Assembly: GCF_030450125.1 (NCBI RefSeq) | Contig: NZ_CP123923.1 | Location: forward strand, 2,976,001-3,040,000 | Origin: Streptomyces sp. WP-1 | GTDB taxonomy: Bacteria; Actinomycetota; Actinomycetes; Streptomycetales; Streptomycetaceae | Length of the DNA stretch: 64,000 bases | Direction of reading: 5' to 3' | In this document: positions 26,859-35,607 of the stretch, one piece after another | Position numbering within the stretch: the first letter of the stretch is position 1 | Layout: each line of letters starts with the position of its first letter | The notes under the pieces: generated by a model | Databases searched by the model: none | Seen by the model: the letters and a program-made list of their open reading frames with translations, nothing else | Told to the model about the DNA's origin: nothing | Translations under genes and position numbers: made by a program

Positions 26859-27919
26859 GCGGTCGCCTCCTTCTTGGTCGCGTCCTCGGCCGGCTTGATC
26901 GCGTCCTCGGCCGGCTTGATCGCGTCCCCGGCCGTGTCCTTCTCCTTGCGGCCGGTGCCGACCCGCAGCCGGGAGGCGGCGCGGGGGTCGAGCGCGGTGC
27001 GCACGCCGTCGCCGAACACGGTGAGGGCGAGGATGGTGACGAACAGGGCGCCGGCCGGCAGCAGCAGGTACTGCGGGGCGGCCTGGTACCAGACGTCGGC
27101 GGCGGTGAGCATCTGTCCCCAGGAGGGCGTGGGCGGCTTGACGCCGACGCCGAGGAAGGACAGGGCCGATTCCGCCGAGATGTTCGAGGGCACGAGGAGC
27201 GCGGCGTACGTGATGATGGGCGCGGCGAGGCCGGGCAGCAGCTCCCGGTGGGCGATCCGCCAGGTCCGCCAGCCGCTGAGCCGGGCGGCGGAGACGTAGT
27301 CGAGGCCCTTCAGGGACAGGGCCTGCGCGCGCACGATCTTCGCGATGCCGCCCCAGCCGATCAGGCCGAGGACGAGGGTGACCAGGACGGGCCGCGGGAA
27401 GCTCGCCGGGACGACCGCCAGCAGCGCCAGCGACATGATCATCAGCGGCATGGCGACGATGATGTCCGTGATCCGGCTCAACACTTGATCAATCCATTGA
27501 TTGCCGAGCGCGGCCGCCACGCCGACGGCCACGCCGATGGCGATCTGGATGACGGTGGCCGCCAGGGCGACGCCGAGCGAGACCCGGGCGCCGTAGACCA
27601 GGCGGGCGAACAGGTCGCGGCCGGTCTGGGGTTCGACGCCCAGCCAGTGCTCCGCGCCGATGCCGCCGAGGGAGCCGACCGGCACGCCGCCGCGCGCGGA
27701 GTCGATCAGGGACGGGTGATAGGTGAAGGGGTCCTGGCCCTCCAGGGCGGTGAGCAGCGGCGCGAAGAGCGCGACCAGGACGAGCAGCGCGACGACGGCC
27801 GCGGCGACCAGGGCGGCGCGCTGCGCCCGCAGCCGCCGCCAGAACCGGCGCGCCCCCGGCGCCGCCGGGACGGAGGTGTCCGTCCCGGCGGCCGGGGTGG
27901 CGAGGGGTGACTCGGTCAC
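26855..27919 (-). CDS. Oligopeptide ABC transporter permease, DppC type
   Basis: A 354-residue permease with an N-terminal cytoplasmic tail and six membrane segments; the EAA loop reads YVSAARLSGWRTWRIAHREL. The very C-terminus repeats the motif DAIKPAE twice in a row (followed by DATKKE), from short direct repeats near 26880-26930, beyond the usual family end. The stop overlaps the DppB-type start, and the binding-protein stop lies only 4 bp upstream. Confidence 0.92.
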   Translation of the reverse strand: MTESPLATPAAGTDTSVPAAPGARRFWRRLRAQRAALVAAAVVALLVLVALFAPLLTALEGQDPFTYHPSLIDSARGGVPVGSLGGIGAEHWLGVEPQTGRDLFARLVYGARVSLGVALAATVIQIAIGVAVGVAAALGNQWIDQVLSRITDIIVAMPLMIMSLALLAVVPASFPRPVLVTLVLGLIGWGGIAKIVRAQALSLKGLDYVSAARLSGWRTWRIAHRELLPGLAAPIITYAALLVPSNISAESALSFLGVGVKPPTPSWGQMLTAADVWYQAAPQYLLLPAGALFVTILALTVFGDGVRTALDPRAASRLRVGTGRKEKDTAGDAIKPAEDAIKPAEDATKKEATA

Positions 27920-27923
27920 GGCG

Positions 27924-29642
27924 TCACTTCACCGCGACCTGGGAGATGTCCAGCACGCCGGTCCAGTCGCTGATGACGACATTGCGGATGTCCTTGCCGA
28001 CCAGGCGCTTGTAGACGGGGTGGAACAGCGGCACCACGACGGCCTTCTCACCGATCTTCCTGTCCAGGGCGCCCCAGCGCTTGGCGGCCGCGTCGAGGTC
28101 GGTCAACTTGTTGATCGAGTCAATCTCGTCATTGACCGACTTGTCGTCGAGCTGGCTCGCGTTGAAGTTCGCGCCGTCCTTGACGATCTGCCGGCCGTCG
28201 AAGATCGGGGCGAGGAAGGGACCGCCGGAGGGCCAGTCGGCGCCCCAGCCGGCGAGGAAGAAGCCGGGCTCGGTCTTCACGCTGTGGACGGTGTCCCGGT
28301 AGTCGTTGTCCTCCAGGCCCTGGAGCTTGACCGTGATGCCGGCCTTCTTGAGGGCGTCCTGGAGGGCGGTGGCGATCTCCGGGCTGGTCGCGAAGTCCTT
28401 GGCGTTGGAGTGCGTCAGGGTGACGGTGAGCCCGTTCTTGTAACCGGCCTGCGCCAGCAGCTCCTTGGCCTTCGCCGGGTTGCCGGACGCGCCCGCCGGG
28501 AACGGGTCGTACGGCGTGTACCCGAAGGACTTCTGGTTGGGCAGGAAGGTCGTGGCGGGCTCGGCGAGCGCGCTGCCGCCGGCCGCGTTGACCACCGAGG
28601 AGCGGTCGACGGCGTAGGCGATGGCCTCGCGCACCTTGGGGTTGTCGAACGGCTTCACCTTCGGGTTGAACGCGATGTAGTTCGTGTAGCCGAAGTGGCC
28701 GGTGCCCACGCGCGCGGCCAGCTCCTTGTCGCCGGTCACCTTGGCCAGCTCGGCCGGGCCGAGGTTGGTGTCCGTGGTGACGGCGGCGGCGTCCGCGCCC
28801 TGGGACGCGGAGAGCCGCTGGTCGATCACCGAGGAGTCGAGGCCGGAGCGCACGTCGATGGTGTCCGGGTACGCCTTGCGCTGGTCGTCGGTGGCCGCCG
28901 ACCAGTTCGGGTTGCGCTTGAGCAGCACGTGCTCGCCGTCGTTCTCGTTCTTCACGACCTCGTAGGGGCCGGACGAGACCGGGTGTTCCTCGTACTTGGT
29001 GCCGGTGTCCTTGGCCTTGGGCACGGGCGCGAACTGCGTCTGGGTGGCCAGGAACGGGAACTCGCCCTCGGGCTTGTTCAGATGGAAGACGATGGTCCGC
29101 TCGTCCGGCGTCCCGATCGCCGACAGGCCCTTCTTGTCCTTGTACGGCCCCTGGTAGTCGGCCGCGCCGGTCAGCCAGTCGCGCAGGTAGGGGGCGCCGC
29201 CGGACAGCTCGGGGGCGAAGGAGCGCTCGATGCCGTACTTGATGTCGGCCGAGGTGATCGGGGTGCCGTCCTCGTACTTCAGGCCCTTCTTCAGGGTGTA
29301 CGTCCACACGGTCGCGTCCTTGTTGGGGCGCCCGGTGTCGGTGGCGAGGTCCGGCACGACCTTGGCGCCGGCCGCGCCGTCCGCCCGGTTGCGCGTGGTC
29401 AGGGTGCGGAAGACCAGCGAGGGGACGTTTCCGCCGCCCGAGGTGTACAGCCGCGCGGGGTCGAAATCGGTCTGCGGTTCGGAGTTCAGGACCGTGAGCG
29501 TGCCGCCCTTGTGGGGCGTGGAGTCGCCACCGGAGCCCTTCGCACCGCTGTCCTTCGGACCGCAGGCGGCGGCGCCCGCGGCCACGACCAGGCTGACGGA
29601 TGCCGCTGCCACGCGGCGCGCTATGACGGACGGTTGACGCAT
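27924..29642 (-). CDS. Peptide-binding lipoprotein of ABC transporter (SBP family 5)
   Basis: A 572-residue solute-binding protein. The N-terminus (MRQPSVIARR, then a hydrophobic stretch ending GAAAC) is a lipoprotein signal with cysteine near residue 27. The mature part has family 5 features such as TYTLKKGLKYEDGTPITSAD and a C-terminal domain with GWGADWPSGGPF. It catches peptides outside the membrane for the DppB/C pore. The ATG at 29642 follows GAGAGGT. It is the first structural gene of the operon and is preceded by a leader peptide and hairpin. Confidence 0.92.
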   Translation of the reverse strand: MRQPSVIARRVAAASVSLVVAAGAAACGPKDSGAKGSGGDSTPHKGGTLTVLNSEPQTDFDPARLYTSGGGNVPSLVFRTLTTRNRADGAAGAKVVPDLATDTGRPNKDATVWTYTLKKGLKYEDGTPITSADIKYGIERSFAPELSGGAPYLRDWLTGAADYQGPYKDKKGLSAIGTPDERTIVFHLNKPEGEFPFLATQTQFAPVPKAKDTGTKYEEHPVSSGPYEVVKNENDGEHVLLKRNPNWSAATDDQRKAYPDTIDVRSGLDSSVIDQRLSASQGADAAAVTTDTNLGPAELAKVTGDKELAARVGTGHFGYTNYIAFNPKVKPFDNPKVREAIAYAVDRSSVVNAAGGSALAEPATTFLPNQKSFGYTPYDPFPAGASGNPAKAKELLAQAGYKNGLTVTLTHSNAKDFATSPEIATALQDALKKAGITVKLQGLEDNDYRDTVHSVKTEPGFFLAGWGADWPSGGPFLAPIFDGRQIVKDGANFNASQLDDKSVNDEIDSINKLTDLDAAAKRWGALDRKIGEKAVVVPLFHPVYKRLVGKDIRNVVISDWTGVLDISQVAVK

Positions 29643-29752
29643 CGGAATGACGACCTCTCGGGGGAGATTTCGAGGTTTTCTCGAAGAGTGAGACAAAGAG
29701 ACGAGGAGTGAGACGTCCCTGGACAGACGTCGGCCCCGGCGTCGGGTCGTCG

Positions 29753-29776
29753 AAAAATCCGTGACCGGGGCCACGG
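29753..29776 (-). promoter_or_regulatory. Attenuator-like hairpin with T-tract before the peptide-binding protein gene
   Basis: On the minus strand CCGTGG and TCACGG form a 6-bp stem (one G-T pair) around a CCCCGG loop and are followed directly by ATTTTT. It lies 45 bp downstream of the leader-peptide stop and about 110 bp upstream of the binding-protein start. This is the arrangement of a transcription attenuator. Confidence 0.5.
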
Positions 29777-29821
29777 ACGGGAAAGGGAGAAAGGTCGCGA
29801 CGCGAACGCCAGGGGGCGGCG

Positions 29822-29917
29822 TCAGCGACAGTGGATGTCGGCCACGCAGAGCGCGGTCACGCCGATCAGCGCCAGCTCGATGGCGGCGCTGAAGGAGACG
29901 GCATGACTAGACCACAT
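29822..29917 (-). CDS. Putative 31-residue leader peptide upstream of the peptide ABC operon
   Basis: A short frame beginning MWSSHAVSFSAA, continuing with a hydrophobic stretch (ELALIGVTALCV) and ending ADIHCR-stop. It has no Shine-Dalgarno, but a good promoter (TTGACA, 17 bp, CATATT) ends 7 bp before the ATG, which puts transcription start on the ATG itself, typical of leaderless actinobacterial genes. It lies on the same strand as the transporter, about 180 bp upstream. The two cysteines and the Cys-Arg end may matter for ribosome stalling. It may also simply be a small membrane peptide. Confidence 0.6.
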   Translation of the reverse strand: MWSSHAVSFSAAIELALIGVTALCVADIHCR

Positions 29918-29924
29918 GCGCAGA

Positions 29925-29953
29925 AATATGAACGAACTTGCGGCTCATGTCAA
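29925..29953 (-). promoter_or_regulatory. Promoter for the leader peptide / ABC operon
   Basis: A consensus-like -35 (TTGACA, 29953-29948) and -10 (CATATT, 29930-29925) are separated by exactly 17 bp, with the next ATG at the expected +1. It is the best housekeeping-type promoter seen in the window and lies just beyond the stop of the DUF3152 gene. Confidence 0.75.
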
Positions 29954-29973
29954 TGTGACATAAGCGCAGGTCG

Positions 29974-31560
29974 TCAACTCCTGGTATAGGGCCAGGCGTT
30001 GGGCAGACAGTGGATCCCGTCGTGGTCGAGGAACTTGGTCTGCTGCTGCATGACCGGCGCCAGTTCGCCGCTCTTCTCGCAGGTGACGTGGTTGTGGCCG
30101 AGCCGGTGGCCGACCTCATGGTTGATCAACATTTGCCGGTACATATGGATTTTGTCGCCATATGTCTTGCTTCCTTGAGCCCACCGGTACGCATTGATCA
30201 TCACGCGCTGGGTGGCGGCCGAGTCGCAGGAGACGTTGTCCTCGGTGGTGTCCAGGCCGGATTTCGCGCACCAGGTGGCGGTGGTGCCGGGGCTGGCCAG
30301 GGTGATCACGAAGTCGGGTTTGCCGGAGGAGATCCGCTCGAAGGTACGGGTGCCGCCGTGGCCCCAACTCCGGTCGTCGTTCAGCGTCTTCTGCACGGCC
30401 TCGGCGAACAGCGCGCCGTCCAGGCCGAGTCCCTGCTCGATGTCGACCCGGTAGCGGTACTTCTGACCGGTGCCGGGCGCCTTGTCGAACCCGGGGACGG
30501 TGTCGAAGGTCCCGGACGCCTTCAGGGTGGCGCCCAGCGGATACGTGCGGTCCATCTTCTGCTCGTACGTCAGCGGCACCGCGCTCGGCTTCGCGGCGGC
30601 CCCGGCGTGCGCGTCGGCACCCTGGTCCTGCGCGGTGTGCCCGGTCCGCGCGCCGCTGTCGCGGCTCTCGGTCACCTGTCCGGCGACGACCACCGCGAGC
30701 ACGGTGGTGACGGCGGCCGCGGCGATACCGGTGAAGGCCCGCCCCTTGTTCCCGCGCCGCGCGGGCAGGGTCGCCTTGTCCGCACCGGCGACGGGCGTCT
30801 CGGCCGTCGCCCCTGGCCCCGACTTCGGCTGCGGCTTCGCCTTCGGCTCCGGCTCCGGCTCCGGCTTCGGTCCCGGCTCCTCGGCCGGCTGCTCAGCCGT
30901 ACGGACGCCTCCGGCTTTTCCGCCGCCGCCGTCGAAAGCGTCCAGGTAGTCCTGCCGGGGCCCACGCCCGGCAGGCCCGGCATGCCTGGCAGAACCACCT
31001 GGCCCACCTGCCCCACCCGGCTCGGCGGGTCCCGCCTTCCGCTGCCGGGGCAGCACGACTTCGTGCACACCGGTCCCGGACCCGGTCGGCTCCGGGAAAT
31101 CCCCCCAGCCGCCACCGGGTTCCCGCTGCTCGGGATGCCCGCCCCGCGCGGCACCCCCACCGGCGCGCGGCACGCCGTGCGCGGGCGTGCCGTCGGAGAA
31201 CTCGGTAACCCCACGGGCGGGCGTGCCGTCGGGCACCCGCGAAACACCACGGGCCGGAGTCCCCTCGGACCCACGCACGGCACCACGCCCCGCCGACCCC
31301 TCAGGACCACGCACGGCACCACGGCCCGGAGCCCCCTCGGAACCACCCGGGGCGCCAAGCCCCGCCGACCCCTCAGGACCACGCGGCGCACCACGCCCCG
31401 CCGCTCTCTCCGGGGACCTCGGCACACCGTGGTCCGGCGTCCCTTCAGGCAGTCTCGGCGCCCCGCGGCCCGCCGCCCCCCGCTCACTCTTCGCCGCTAT
31501 CTCCGGACCCTCGTCCCTCGCGACCGGTTCGGCCGGTCCTCGGCGGCTGTGGCGTCCCAC
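29974..31560 (-). CDS. DUF3152 membrane-anchored zinc-metalloprotease-like protein
   Basis: A 528-residue protein. Residues 1-265 are a repetitive Gly/Arg/Pro/Glu-rich tail (RGAPRGPEG-like units). One membrane segment follows (about 275-300), then an extracellular domain with the zinc motif HEVGHRLGH (481-489) and two probable disulfide cysteine pairs (WCAKS and VSCDS; VTCEKS and IHCLP). The HExxH-x-x-GH pattern suggests a metallopeptidase facing outside, but no substrate is known. The gene is in the same region as moeZ, as remembered for Rv3207c. It begins with GTG at 31560, 8 bp after the hydrolase stop, so the two form an operon. Confidence 0.82.
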   Translation of the reverse strand: MGRHSRRGPAEPVARDEGPEIAAKSERGAAGRGAPRLPEGTPDHGVPRSPERAAGRGAPRGPEGSAGLGAPGGSEGAPGRGAVRGPEGSAGRGAVRGSEGTPARGVSRVPDGTPARGVTEFSDGTPAHGVPRAGGGAARGGHPEQREPGGGWGDFPEPTGSGTGVHEVVLPRQRKAGPAEPGGAGGPGGSARHAGPAGRGPRQDYLDAFDGGGGKAGGVRTAEQPAEEPGPKPEPEPEPKAKPQPKSGPGATAETPVAGADKATLPARRGNKGRAFTGIAAAAVTTVLAVVVAGQVTESRDSGARTGHTAQDQGADAHAGAAAKPSAVPLTYEQKMDRTYPLGATLKASGTFDTVPGFDKAPGTGQKYRYRVDIEQGLGLDGALFAEAVQKTLNDDRSWGHGGTRTFERISSGKPDFVITLASPGTTATWCAKSGLDTTEDNVSCDSAATQRVMINAYRWAQGSKTYGDKIHMYRQMLINHEVGHRLGHNHVTCEKSGELAPVMQQQTKFLDHDGIHCLPNAWPYTRS

Positions 31561-31568
31561 GGTGTCCT

Positions 31569-32696
31569 TCAGCTCCCCGCTTCCGTACCGTCGGCGGCTC
31601 CCCGGCCGCCCGTATCCGTGCTGTCGTCGTCTCTACTGCCGTCGTCTCTACTGCCGTCGTCTCTACTGCCGTCGTCTCTACTGCCGGCATCCGCGTCGCC
31701 CGCAACCGCCGCGTCGCCCGCGTCCGCGTCCGCGCCGCCGTCTCCCCCGGCCTGCGCCATCAGCTCCCGGAAGGCCCGCGCCACCACGCCCGGGTACTCC
31801 ATCATCGCCACGTGCCCGGCGTCCGGCAGGGACAGCAGCCGGGAGTCGCGGAAGGAGCGGGCGGCCTTGCGGGCCATGCGGTAGCCGACGAGCTGGTCCC
31901 GGCCGCCGTAGACGAGCAGGGTCGGCGCGAGCACCCGCTCGGCCTGCCGCCACAGGCCATGCTGCCCGCCGAGCGTGTACGCGTTGACGATGCCGCGCGC
32001 GGAGCGGGCCATCGCGTCCCAGAAGTACGGCAGCTGCAACCGCCGCTCCAGCTCCTCCACGGCATGCCGGAACGCCTCCGGCGTCACCCGGCCGGGATCG
32101 CCGTAACAAAGGCCCATGACCCCGCGCACCCGCTGCTCGGCCGTCCACTCCTTGCTCATCCGGGTGAACAGGGCGGCGACGCCGGGCACCCCGAGCAGTC
32201 CGGTCGGCACCGCGGTGCGCTGGATCCGCAGCTCCGGGAGCGCGGGCGAGATCAGCGTCAGGGTGCGCACCAGGTCGGGGCGTACGGCGGCCACCCGCGT
32301 GGTGACCGCGCCGCCGAGCGAGTTGCCGAGGAGGTGGACGGGCCCGTGACCGGAGGCGTCCAGGTAGCGGATGACGGCCCGCGCGTGCCCGGTGACGGAG
32401 TAGTCGCCGTCGTCCGGGGGCGGGGAGTCGCCGAAGCCCGGCAGGTCGACCGCCTCGCCGGACACGACGCCTTCCAGCTCGGCCATCAGGTCCGACCAGT
32501 TCTGCGAGGAGCCGCCGAGCCCGTGCACGTACAGGGCGCGCGGCAGGTCCTCACGCGCGGCCGGCCGGTAGCGCACCGACAGGGTGACCCCCGGCAGCCC
32601 CACCGTCCGCAGCCGCTCCCCTTCGCCGACCCGGACGGGCGCCACCCGAGGGAGGACGCTGGCGGCCGGCGCGGAGGGCGACTCGGTGGAAGACAT
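31569..32696 (-). CDS. Alpha/beta hydrolase with repetitive acidic tail
   Basis: A 375-residue protein. It has a classical alpha/beta hydrolase core: HGLGGSSQNW oxyanion loop, GNSLGG nucleophile elbow, the acid in VYGGRDQLVGY and the His in DAGHVAMM. After residue 310 comes an Asp/Ala/Gly/Ser tail with four tandem SRDDG units coded by perfect 15-bp repeats. The substrate cannot be deduced. It is the promoter-proximal gene of a pair with the DUF3152 gene and is divergent from the small acidic protein at 32912. Confidence 0.85.
   Translation of the reverse strand: MSSTESPSAPAASVLPRVAPVRVGEGERLRTVGLPGVTLSVRYRPAAREDLPRALYVHGLGGSSQNWSDLMAELEGVVSGEAVDLPGFGDSPPPDDGDYSVTGHARAVIRYLDASGHGPVHLLGNSLGGAVTTRVAAVRPDLVRTLTLISPALPELRIQRTAVPTGLLGVPGVAALFTRMSKEWTAEQRVRGVMGLCYGDPGRVTPEAFRHAVEELERRLQLPYFWDAMARSARGIVNAYTLGGQHGLWRQAERVLAPTLLVYGGRDQLVGYRMARKAARSFRDSRLLSLPDAGHVAMMEYPGVVARAFRELMAQAGGDGGADADAGDAAVAGDADAGSRDDGSRDDGSRDDGSRDDDSTDTGGRGAADGTEAGS
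31626..31685. repeat. Perfect 15-bp tandem repeat, four copies
   Basis: GTCGTCTCTACTGCC occurs four times without a break at 31626, 31641, 31656 and 31671. The unit length is a multiple of three, so copy-number change would lengthen or shorten the acidic tail of the hydrolase without a frameshift. Confidence 0.95.
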
Positions 32697-32911
32697 GCGG
32701 GCAATGTTACGAGGTGATCACACCCGGATTCGTGTGTTCGCCGTCACAGAACGAGCCGTTCCGCGCATGAGCCGTCCCGTGGCGGACAACCGGTGGGCGG
32801 ACCGGCGCGCACGGCATGGCGTCCGATTCGCCCGTCTCCTAGGCTCGTACAGAGGGCACCCGCGTGTGGCCCCTGCCGTGCCCAGGGACGTTCGTAGGAA
32901 GGGAGCCCATC

Positions 32912-33136
32912 ATGGCCCAGGATCCGACCGAGCCCGACACCATCGAGGAACTGGACGAGGAGACCGCCCCCGAGCTGGGCGTCGAGGACCCGGAGGTGGA
33001 CGCCGTCGAGCAGCAGGCCGATGTCCGGCCCGAGCGCGACGACACCTTGACGGCGGAGAAGAAGGACGCGGCGAACGAGGCCGATCTCCTCGAACAGGCG
33101 CGCGTGGTCTCGCTCGACGAGGACGACTACCGCTGA
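32912..33136 (+). CDS. Small acidic hypothetical protein
   Basis: A 74-residue very acidic protein (MAQDPTEPDTIEELDEETAP at the start, DEDDYR at the end) with no cysteine and no membrane segment. The ATG at 32912 has GGAAGGGAG upstream. The low complexity and charge suggest a disordered protein. It is divergent from the hydrolase at 32696 and about 130 bp upstream of the TetR gene. No function is recognised. Confidence 0.65.
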   Translation: MAQDPTEPDTIEELDEETAPELGVEDPEVDAVEQQADVRPERDDTLTAEKKDAANEADLLEQARVVSLDEDDYR

Positions 33137-33268
33137 TCGCCCGTGTGACTCGGCTTTCGCCGTCGTCCGGTACATGAAATTCTGCGTTCGCACCGCGCAC
33201 ACCACGGTTACCGAAAAGTACGATGGCCGCGCGGTCGACACCGCATGTGGACGACATTGGGAGGCGGC

Positions 33269-33910
33269 GTGACAGCCATCGAGCAAACAGAGGCAGCACG
33301 CCCGCGCGGCACCCGGCTGCCGCGCCGAGCCCGACGGAACCAGTTGCTGGGCGCCGCCCAGGAGGTCTTCGTCGCACAGGGCTACCACGCCGCGGCGATG
33401 GACGACATCGCCGAGCGGGCCGGCGTCAGCAAGCCGGTGCTCTACCAGCACTTCCCGGGCAAGCTCGACCTCTATCTCGCGCTGCTGGACCAGCACTGCG
33501 AGTCGCTGATCCAGTCGGTGCGCGGCGCGCTGGCGTCGACGACCGACAACAAGCAGCGCGTGCGGGCGACCATGGACGCCTACTTCGCCTACGTGGAGGA
33601 CGACGGCGGCGCCTTCCGGCTGGTCTTCGAGTCCGACCTGACGAACGAGCCCGCCGTGCGCGAGCGCGTCGACAAGGTGACCACCGAGTGTGCCGAGGCG
33701 ATCTGCGAGGTGATCGCGGAGGACACCGGCCTCTCGCGCGCGGAGTCCATGCTGCTCGCCTCCGGTCTCGGCGGGCTCGCCCAGGTGGTGGCCCGTTCCT
33801 GGCTGCACAGCGACCGCAGTGTGCCGCGCGACAACGCGGTGCAGCTCCTCGCCTCGCTCGCCTGGCGCGGCATCGCGGGCTTCCCGCTGCACGGCAACGA
33901 GCACCACTGA
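33269..33910 (+). CDS. TetR/AcrR family transcriptional regulator
   Basis: A 213-residue TetR protein. The N-terminal helix-turn-helix is clear: AAMDDIAERAGVSKPVLYQHFPGKLDLYLALL. The C-terminal ligand domain has no recognised ligand. The GTG at 33269 is supported by GGGAGGCG; an in-frame ATG lies eight codons upstream. It precedes the DUF3107 gene as remembered for Rv3208-Rv3208A. Its target is unknown; a TetR-like palindrome exists at 40703-40722 but no link is shown. Confidence 0.92.
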   Translation: MTAIEQTEAARPRGTRLPRRARRNQLLGAAQEVFVAQGYHAAAMDDIAERAGVSKPVLYQHFPGKLDLYLALLDQHCESLIQSVRGALASTTDNKQRVRATMDAYFAYVEDDGGAFRLVFESDLTNEPAVRERVDKVTTECAEAICEVIAEDTGLSRAESMLLASGLGGLAQVVARSWLHSDRSVPRDNAVQLLASLAWRGIAGFPLHGNEHH

Positions 33911-34052
33911 GTCGCGTCACGGTGTTCATTCCCGGACGGTGTTCGCTGTTGGCGTTCCCGGCCGATCGCGTACACGTCCCCTCACCGGGCTAATGTGTGC
34001 TGGTACGGCGCGGAAGATCGCGCACATAACTGACCGTCGGAGGGACAAAGCC

Positions 34053-34280
34053 GTGGAGGTCAAGATCGGCGTGCAGCACGCGCCCCGCGAGATCGTTCTG
34101 GAGAGCGGTCAGAGCGTCGAGGAGGTCGAGCGCCTGGTGTCGGACGCGCTCGCCGGGAAGACGCAGCTGCTGGCCCTTGAGGACGAGAAGGGCCGCAAGG
34201 TCATGGTGCCGACGGACCGGCTGGCGTACGTGGAGCTCGGCGCGCCGACCGTGCGCAAGGTGGGCTTCGGCGCGCTGTAG
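34053..34280 (+). CDS. DUF3107 small protein (TB9.4-like)
   Basis: A 75-residue protein starting VEVKIGVQHAPREIVLES, the typical DUF3107 opening, and ending with KVGFGAL. It is widely conserved in Actinobacteria, always small and cytoplasmic, function unknown. The GTG at 34053 is backed by CGGAGGG nine bases upstream. It ends just before a strong terminator. The order TetR then DUF3107 then (opposite strand) ferritin-fold protein is the same as remembered in mycobacteria. Confidence 0.9.
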   Translation: MEVKIGVQHAPREIVLESGQSVEEVERLVSDALAGKTQLLALEDEKGRKVMVPTDRLAYVELGAPTVRKVGFGAL

Positions 34281-34290
34281 TCAAGGCGGT

Positions 34291-34329
34291 CACAAGGGCC
34301 CGGCGGCACTCGGCCGCCGGGCCCTTGTG
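34291..34329 (+). terminator. Terminator after DUF3107 gene
   Basis: A perfect 16-bp stem (CACAAGGGCCCGGCGG and its complement) with a short loop starts 11 bp after the stop codon. Confidence 0.9.
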
Positions 34330-34452
34330 CTGAGCGGATTCGCACACAGAGACGACACAACTCCTCCATAGCGGAGGGTTGCAGTCCGCAGGTCACGGGT
34401 AGTACGGGCTACGACCGTTCAAGGCAGACCGGCCGTGGGAGGGACCCCCGTC

Positions 34453-34716
34453 ATGATCCTGGAAGCACTCGGCACCGCCGTGCTCGGTCTCCTGCTCGCC
34501 TGGGCGGCGACCGCCCGCCTGGCCCACCGCCTCCCGAACCGCCCCCTGGTCTACTCGACCGGCACCGCGGGCGCCCTGCTGGGCGACTTCGTCACCCACA
34601 GCGCCGTGGGTCCGGGCTCCCTCGTGGTCCCCGTCCTGGGCGCGGCGATCATCTCCGCCGCTTCCCTGTCCCTGCTGCTGCGCCCGTCCCGAAGCCGCCG
34701 CTCCCTGACGGCATAG
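34453..34716 (+). CDS. Small integral membrane protein
   Basis: An 87-residue protein with two or three hydrophobic segments: ALGTAVLGLLLAWAATARLA, TGTAGALLGDFVT and SLVVPVLGAAIISAASLSLL, then a basic tail RPSRSRRS. The ATG at 34453 has GGGAGGGAC upstream. The glycine-rich pattern is reminiscent of small GlsB/YeaQ-like membrane proteins but is not a firm match. No function is assigned. Confidence 0.6.
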   Translation: MILEALGTAVLGLLLAWAATARLAHRLPNRPLVYSTGTAGALLGDFVTHSAVGPGSLVVPVLGAAIISAASLSLLLRPSRSRRSLTA

Positions 34717-34745
34717 ACAGGAGCCCTGTTCAAGGGGCCGGGACC

Positions 34746-34835
34746 AATCGCCCCGAAAGGGGCGCGGGGCTCTGTTCGATATGCGGCTCCGCCGCGTGGG
34801 CGCGGCCGGCCACCACACCCCCTGCCCCGCCCCCC
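34746..34835. repeat. Streptomyces-type intergenic hairpin repeat
   Basis: CGCCCCGAAAGGGGCG (34749-34764) is a hairpin with a GAAA tetraloop followed by CGGGGCTCTGTTCG and ATATGCGGCTCCGCCGCGTG. From memory, very similar strings recur between genes in many Streptomyces genomes. It lies between convergent genes, so a bidirectional terminator role is likely. Confidence 0.65.
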
Positions 34836-34863
34836 ACGGAGCGCACCGCTTCCGCAGCGCTTC

Positions 34864-35607
34864 TCAGGCCGCGAGGCCCAGCGCAGCCATCCGCTTCGTG
34901 TGCGCCTCCGTGATCCTCGTGAACATCCGCCCCACCTCGGCCAGATCGAACCCGTCGGCCACCCCGCCCACGAGCATCGTGGACAGCGCGTCCCGGTCCG
35001 CCACCACCCGCTGCGACTGCGACAGCGCCTCGCCCATCAGCCGCCGTGCCCACAGCGCGAGCCGCCCACCGACCCGCGGCTCGGCGTCGATCGCGGCCCG
35101 CACCTTCTCCACCGCGAACTCCGCGTGCCCGGTGTCGTCCAGCACCGCGAGCACCAGCTCCCGGGTGTCGATGTCGAGCCGCGCCGCCACCTCCCGGTAG
35201 AAGTCGCTCGCGATCGAGTCGCCGACGTACGCCTTGACCAGGCCCTCCAGCCAGTCCGAGGGCGCCGTCTGCCGGTGGAAGCCGTCCAGCGCGGCGACGA
35301 ACGGGTCCATCGCGGCCGTCGGGTCCTCACCGATCTCCGTCAGCCGGTCCCGCAGCCGCTCGAAGTGGTGGAACTCGGCCGACGCCATCTTCGCCAGCTC
35401 GGACTTGTCCCCGAGGGTCGGCGCCAGCTTCGCGTCCTCCGCGAGCCGCTCGAACGCCGCGAGCTCTCCATAGGCGAGCGCCCCGAGCAGATCCACGACG
35501 GCGGCGCGGTAGTGCGGCTCGGCGGCGGCCTGCGCCCAGTCCTGCGCGGCGACACCGGTCGGTACGGGGGCGGCGGACGCGTTCTCAGGCTTGTCAGAGC
35601 TAGTCAT
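34864..35607 (-). CDS. Ferritin-like fold protein, MiaE_2 (tRNA hydroxylase-like) family
   Basis: A 247-residue mostly helical protein. Glutamates and histidines that can bind a di-iron centre are visible in YGELAAFERLAEDA, ASAEFHHFERLRDR and DDTGHAEFAVEKV, spaced as in ferritin-like four-helix bundles. It matches the actinobacterial family related to tRNA-(ms2io6A) hydroxylase, but that activity is not shown. The ATG at 35607 is used. It is divergent from the DEAD-box helicase gene, as remembered for Rv3210c/Rv3211. Confidence 0.82.
   Translation of the reverse strand: MTSSDKPENASAAPVPTGVAAQDWAQAAAEPHYRAAVVDLLGALAYGELAAFERLAEDAKLAPTLGDKSELAKMASAEFHHFERLRDRLTEIGEDPTAAMDPFVAALDGFHRQTAPSDWLEGLVKAYVGDSIASDFYREVAARLDIDTRELVLAVLDDTGHAEFAVEKVRAAIDAEPRVGGRLALWARRLMGEALSQSQRVVADRDALSTMLVGGVADGFDLAEVGRMFTRITEAHTKRMAALGLAA

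Noticed and set aside
31626..31685. CRISPR-like array
   Set aside because: Units are contiguous without spacers and lie in frame inside a coding sequence.
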